From the NCBI RefSeq assembly GCF_036178845.1, contig NZ_CP108070.1, positions 5,518,001-5,582,000 of the forward strand: a DNA stretch of 64,000 nt, in the 5' to 3' direction. Shown in pieces: positions 62,440-64,000 of this stretch; the first letter of the stretch is position 1, and every line of letters begins with the position of its first letter. The translations under genes were made by a program, and so were the position numbers. The notes beneath the pieces were generated by a model. That model was not told the DNA's origin and made no database searches. It saw nothing but the letters and a program-made list of their open reading frames with translations. The stretch is from Streptomyces sp. NBC_00271. GTDB taxonomy: Bacteria > Actinomycetota > Actinomycetes > Streptomycetales > Streptomycetaceae.

Positions 62440-64000
62440 GTGAACGGACCCCTCATCGTCCAGAGCGACAAGACCCTGCTCCTGGAAGTCGACCACGAGC
62501 AGGCCGACGCCTGCCGTCGGGCCATCGCGCCGTTCGCCGAGCTGGAGCGCGCACCCGAGCACATCCACACCTACCGGGTGACACCGCTCGGCCTGTGGAA
62601 CGCGCGCGCCGCGGGCCACGACGCCGAGCAGGTCGTCGACGCGCTCGTCGAGTTCAGCCGCTACCCCGTACCGCACGCCCTGCTCGTCGACATCGCCGAG
62701 ACGATGGACCGCTACGGGCGTCTCACCCTCAGCAAGCACCCGGCCCACGGGCTGGTCCTGACCACCACCGACCGGCCCGTCCTGGAGGAGATCCTGCGGT
62801 CGAAGCGGATCATCCCGCTCGTCGGCAACCGGCTCGACCCGGACACCGTGGCCGTGCACCCCTCCGAGCGCGGGCAGATCAAGCAGACGCTGCTGAAGCT
62901 GGGCTGGCCGGCCGAGGACCTCGCCGGGTACGTCGACGGGGAGGCGCACCCGATCGAGCTGGCGGAGGACGGCTGGGCGCTGCGGCCGTACCAGAAGCAG
63001 GCCGTGGAGAACTTCTGGCACGGCGGGTCGGGCGTTGTCGTCCTGCCCTGTGGAGCCGGGAAGACGCTCGTCGGCGCCGGGTCCATGGCGCAGGCCAAGG
63101 CCACCACGCTCATCCTCGTCACCAACACCGTCTCCGCCCGGCAGTGGAAGCACGAGCTGGTGAAGCGGACCTCGCTGACCGAGGACGAGATCGGCGAGTA
63201 CAGCGGGACGAGGAAGGAGATCCGCCCGGTCACCATCGCCACCTACCAGGTGCTGACGACCAAGCGGAAGGGCGTCTATCCCCACCTGGAGCTGTTCGAC
63301 TCCCGGGACTGGGGACTCATCGTCTACGACGAGGTGCACCTGCTGCCCGCGCCCGTCTTCAAGTTCACGGCCGATCTCCAGGCGCGGCGGCGCCTCGGCC
63401 TGACCGCGACCCTGGTCCGCGAGGACGGGCGCGAGTCGGACGTCTTCTCGCTCATCGGGCCCAAGCGGTTCGACGCGCCCTGGAAGGAGATCGAGGCGCA
63501 GGGGTACATCGCGCCCGCCGACTGTGTCGAGGTCCGCGTCAACCTCACCGACTCCGAGCGGCTCGCGTACGCGACCGCCGAGACCGAGGAGAAGTACCGC
63601 TTCTGCGCGACGACCGCCACCAAGCGGAAGGTGACCGAGGCGCTGGTACGGAAGTTCGCGGGGCAGCAGATCCTCGTGATCGGCCAGTACATCGACCAAC
63701 TCGACGAGCTGGGCGAGCACTTGAACGCGCCCGTCATCAAGGGCGAGACCAGCAACGCGCAGCGGGAGAAGCTGTTCGGCGCCTTCCGGGAGGGCGAGAT
63801 CAGCGTGCTCGTCGTGTCGAAGGTCGCCAACTTCTCCATCGACCTGCCGGAGGCGACCGTCGCCATCCAGGTGTCGGGCACCTTCGGCTCGCGCCAGGAG
63901 GAGGCCCAGCGCCTTGGCCGCGTGCTGCGCCCGAAGGCCGACGGCCACCAGGCGCACTTCTACTCCGTCGTCGCCCGCGACACCATCGACCAGGACTTCG
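62440..64000 (+). CDS. DNA repair helicase XPB, 3' end beyond window
   Basis: The first 520 residues of a bacterial XPB/ERCC3 superfamily 2 helicase. After an N-terminal damage-recognition-like region, motif I is LPCGAGKTLVGAG (about 201-213), motif Ia LILVTNTVSARQW, motif II Asp-Glu-Val-His (about 297-300), motif III GLTATLVREDGRE, and motifs V/VI include SKVANFSIDLPEA and EEAQRLGRVLRPK. GTG 62440 follows AAAGGG. XPB unwinds DNA 3' to 5' in repair; the actinobacterial enzyme has been shown to be ATP-dependent. The reading frame is intact to the window edge. Confidence 0.95.
   Translation, partial: MNGPLIVQSDKTLLLEVDHEQADACRRAIAPFAELERAPEHIHTYRVTPLGLWNARAAGHDAEQVVDALVEFSRYPVPHALLVDIAETMDRYGRLTLSKHPAHGLVLTTTDRPVLEEILRSKRIIPLVGNRLDPDTVAVHPSERGQIKQTLLKLGWPAEDLAGYVDGEAHPIELAEDGWALRPYQKQAVENFWHGGSGVVVLPCGAGKTLVGAGSMAQAKATTLILVTNTVSARQWKHELVKRTSLTEDEIGEYSGTRKEIRPVTIATYQVLTTKRKGVYPHLELFDSRDWGLIVYDEVHLLPAPVFKFTADLQARRRLGLTATLVREDGRESDVFSLIGPKRFDAPWKEIEAQGYIAPADCVEVRVNLTDSERLAYATAETEEKYRFCATTATKRKVTEALVRKFAGQQILVIGQYIDQLDELGEHLNAPVIKGETSNAQREKLFGAFREGEISVLVVSKVANFSIDLPEATVAIQVSGTFGSRQEEAQRLGRVLRPKADGHQAHFYSVVARDTIDQDF

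Noticed and set aside
62401..63957. 518-codon open frame on the minus strand
   Set aside because: Antisense to the XPB helicase, whose motifs are complete on the plus strand.

Overview
This is a chromosomal core segment from a Streptomyces (Actinobacteria). The evidence is very high GC with strong third-position bias, frequent GTG/TTG starts, ATGA/GTGA start-stop overlaps, a conservon (cvnABCD plus two P450s), DmdR1 next to a NagS-like SIS protein, the futalosine menaquinone genes mqnB and mqnD, and a bacterial XPB helicase. No rRNA, tRNA, CRISPR array, insertion sequence, prophage or complete biosynthetic cluster was seen.

Layout. 1-4613: partial alpha/beta hydrolase, iron repressor DmdR1, SIS protein with a DasR-like (dre) site upstream, PAS-PAS-GAF sensor. 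4614-8499: an intergenic region carrying a promoter with a 12-codon ORF, a large hairpin and a cysteine-type leader peptide, then an isopenicillin-N-synthase-like oxygenase, citrate synthase and PdxH. 8534-18804: an eight-gene acyl-CoA catabolic operon (TIGR03084 protein, AtuA-like DUF1446, acyl-CoA carboxylase beta and alpha, acyl-CoA dehydrogenase, acyl-CoA ligase, enoyl-CoA hydratase, TetR), preceded by a perfect palindrome and resembling an acyclic-terpene/branched-acid utilisation cluster. 19013-26749: DUF6924 protein, TetR remnant, EamA exporter, an ABC exporter preceded by a 43-residue Pro/Lys-rich peptide gene and a strong terminator, and a 1004-residue FAD/Fe-S oxidoreductase. 27057-32627: conservon with an ExxR-less CYP157-type P450 and a normal CYP154-type P450. 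32637-38921: a MITE-like repeat, SerC, a membrane-anchored propeller protein, SGNH esterase, MerR, Uma2 nuclease, aldo/keto reductase and a 28-residue membrane peptide. 38956-46609: ThpR, MFS pump with MarR, a ribbon-helix-helix protein, purine permease, DUF2530 and a CtpE-like Ca2+ ATPase. 46767-54532: secreted protein, sacsin-type GHKL ATPase, DUF3027 and MFS protein. 54592-64000: DUF2771 lipoprotein, MqnB-MqnD, cold-shock protein, small membrane proteins, HAD phosphatase, HAAS-like membrane protein, then the helicase-associated/WYL protein and XPB helicase, which runs off the window.

Most genes are metabolic housekeeping: iron and aminosugar control, acyl-CoA degradation, serine, PLP and menaquinone supply, and DNA repair. 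The parts that look least described are the Pro/Lys-rich peptide with its attenuator and exporter, the two-part leader region at 4738-5229, and the AtuA-type carboxylase operon. Several genes share a TANNNT box exactly 6-7 nt before the start codon, suggesting widespread leaderless transcription. No database search was run; family names come from recognised motifs and remembered family knowledge.
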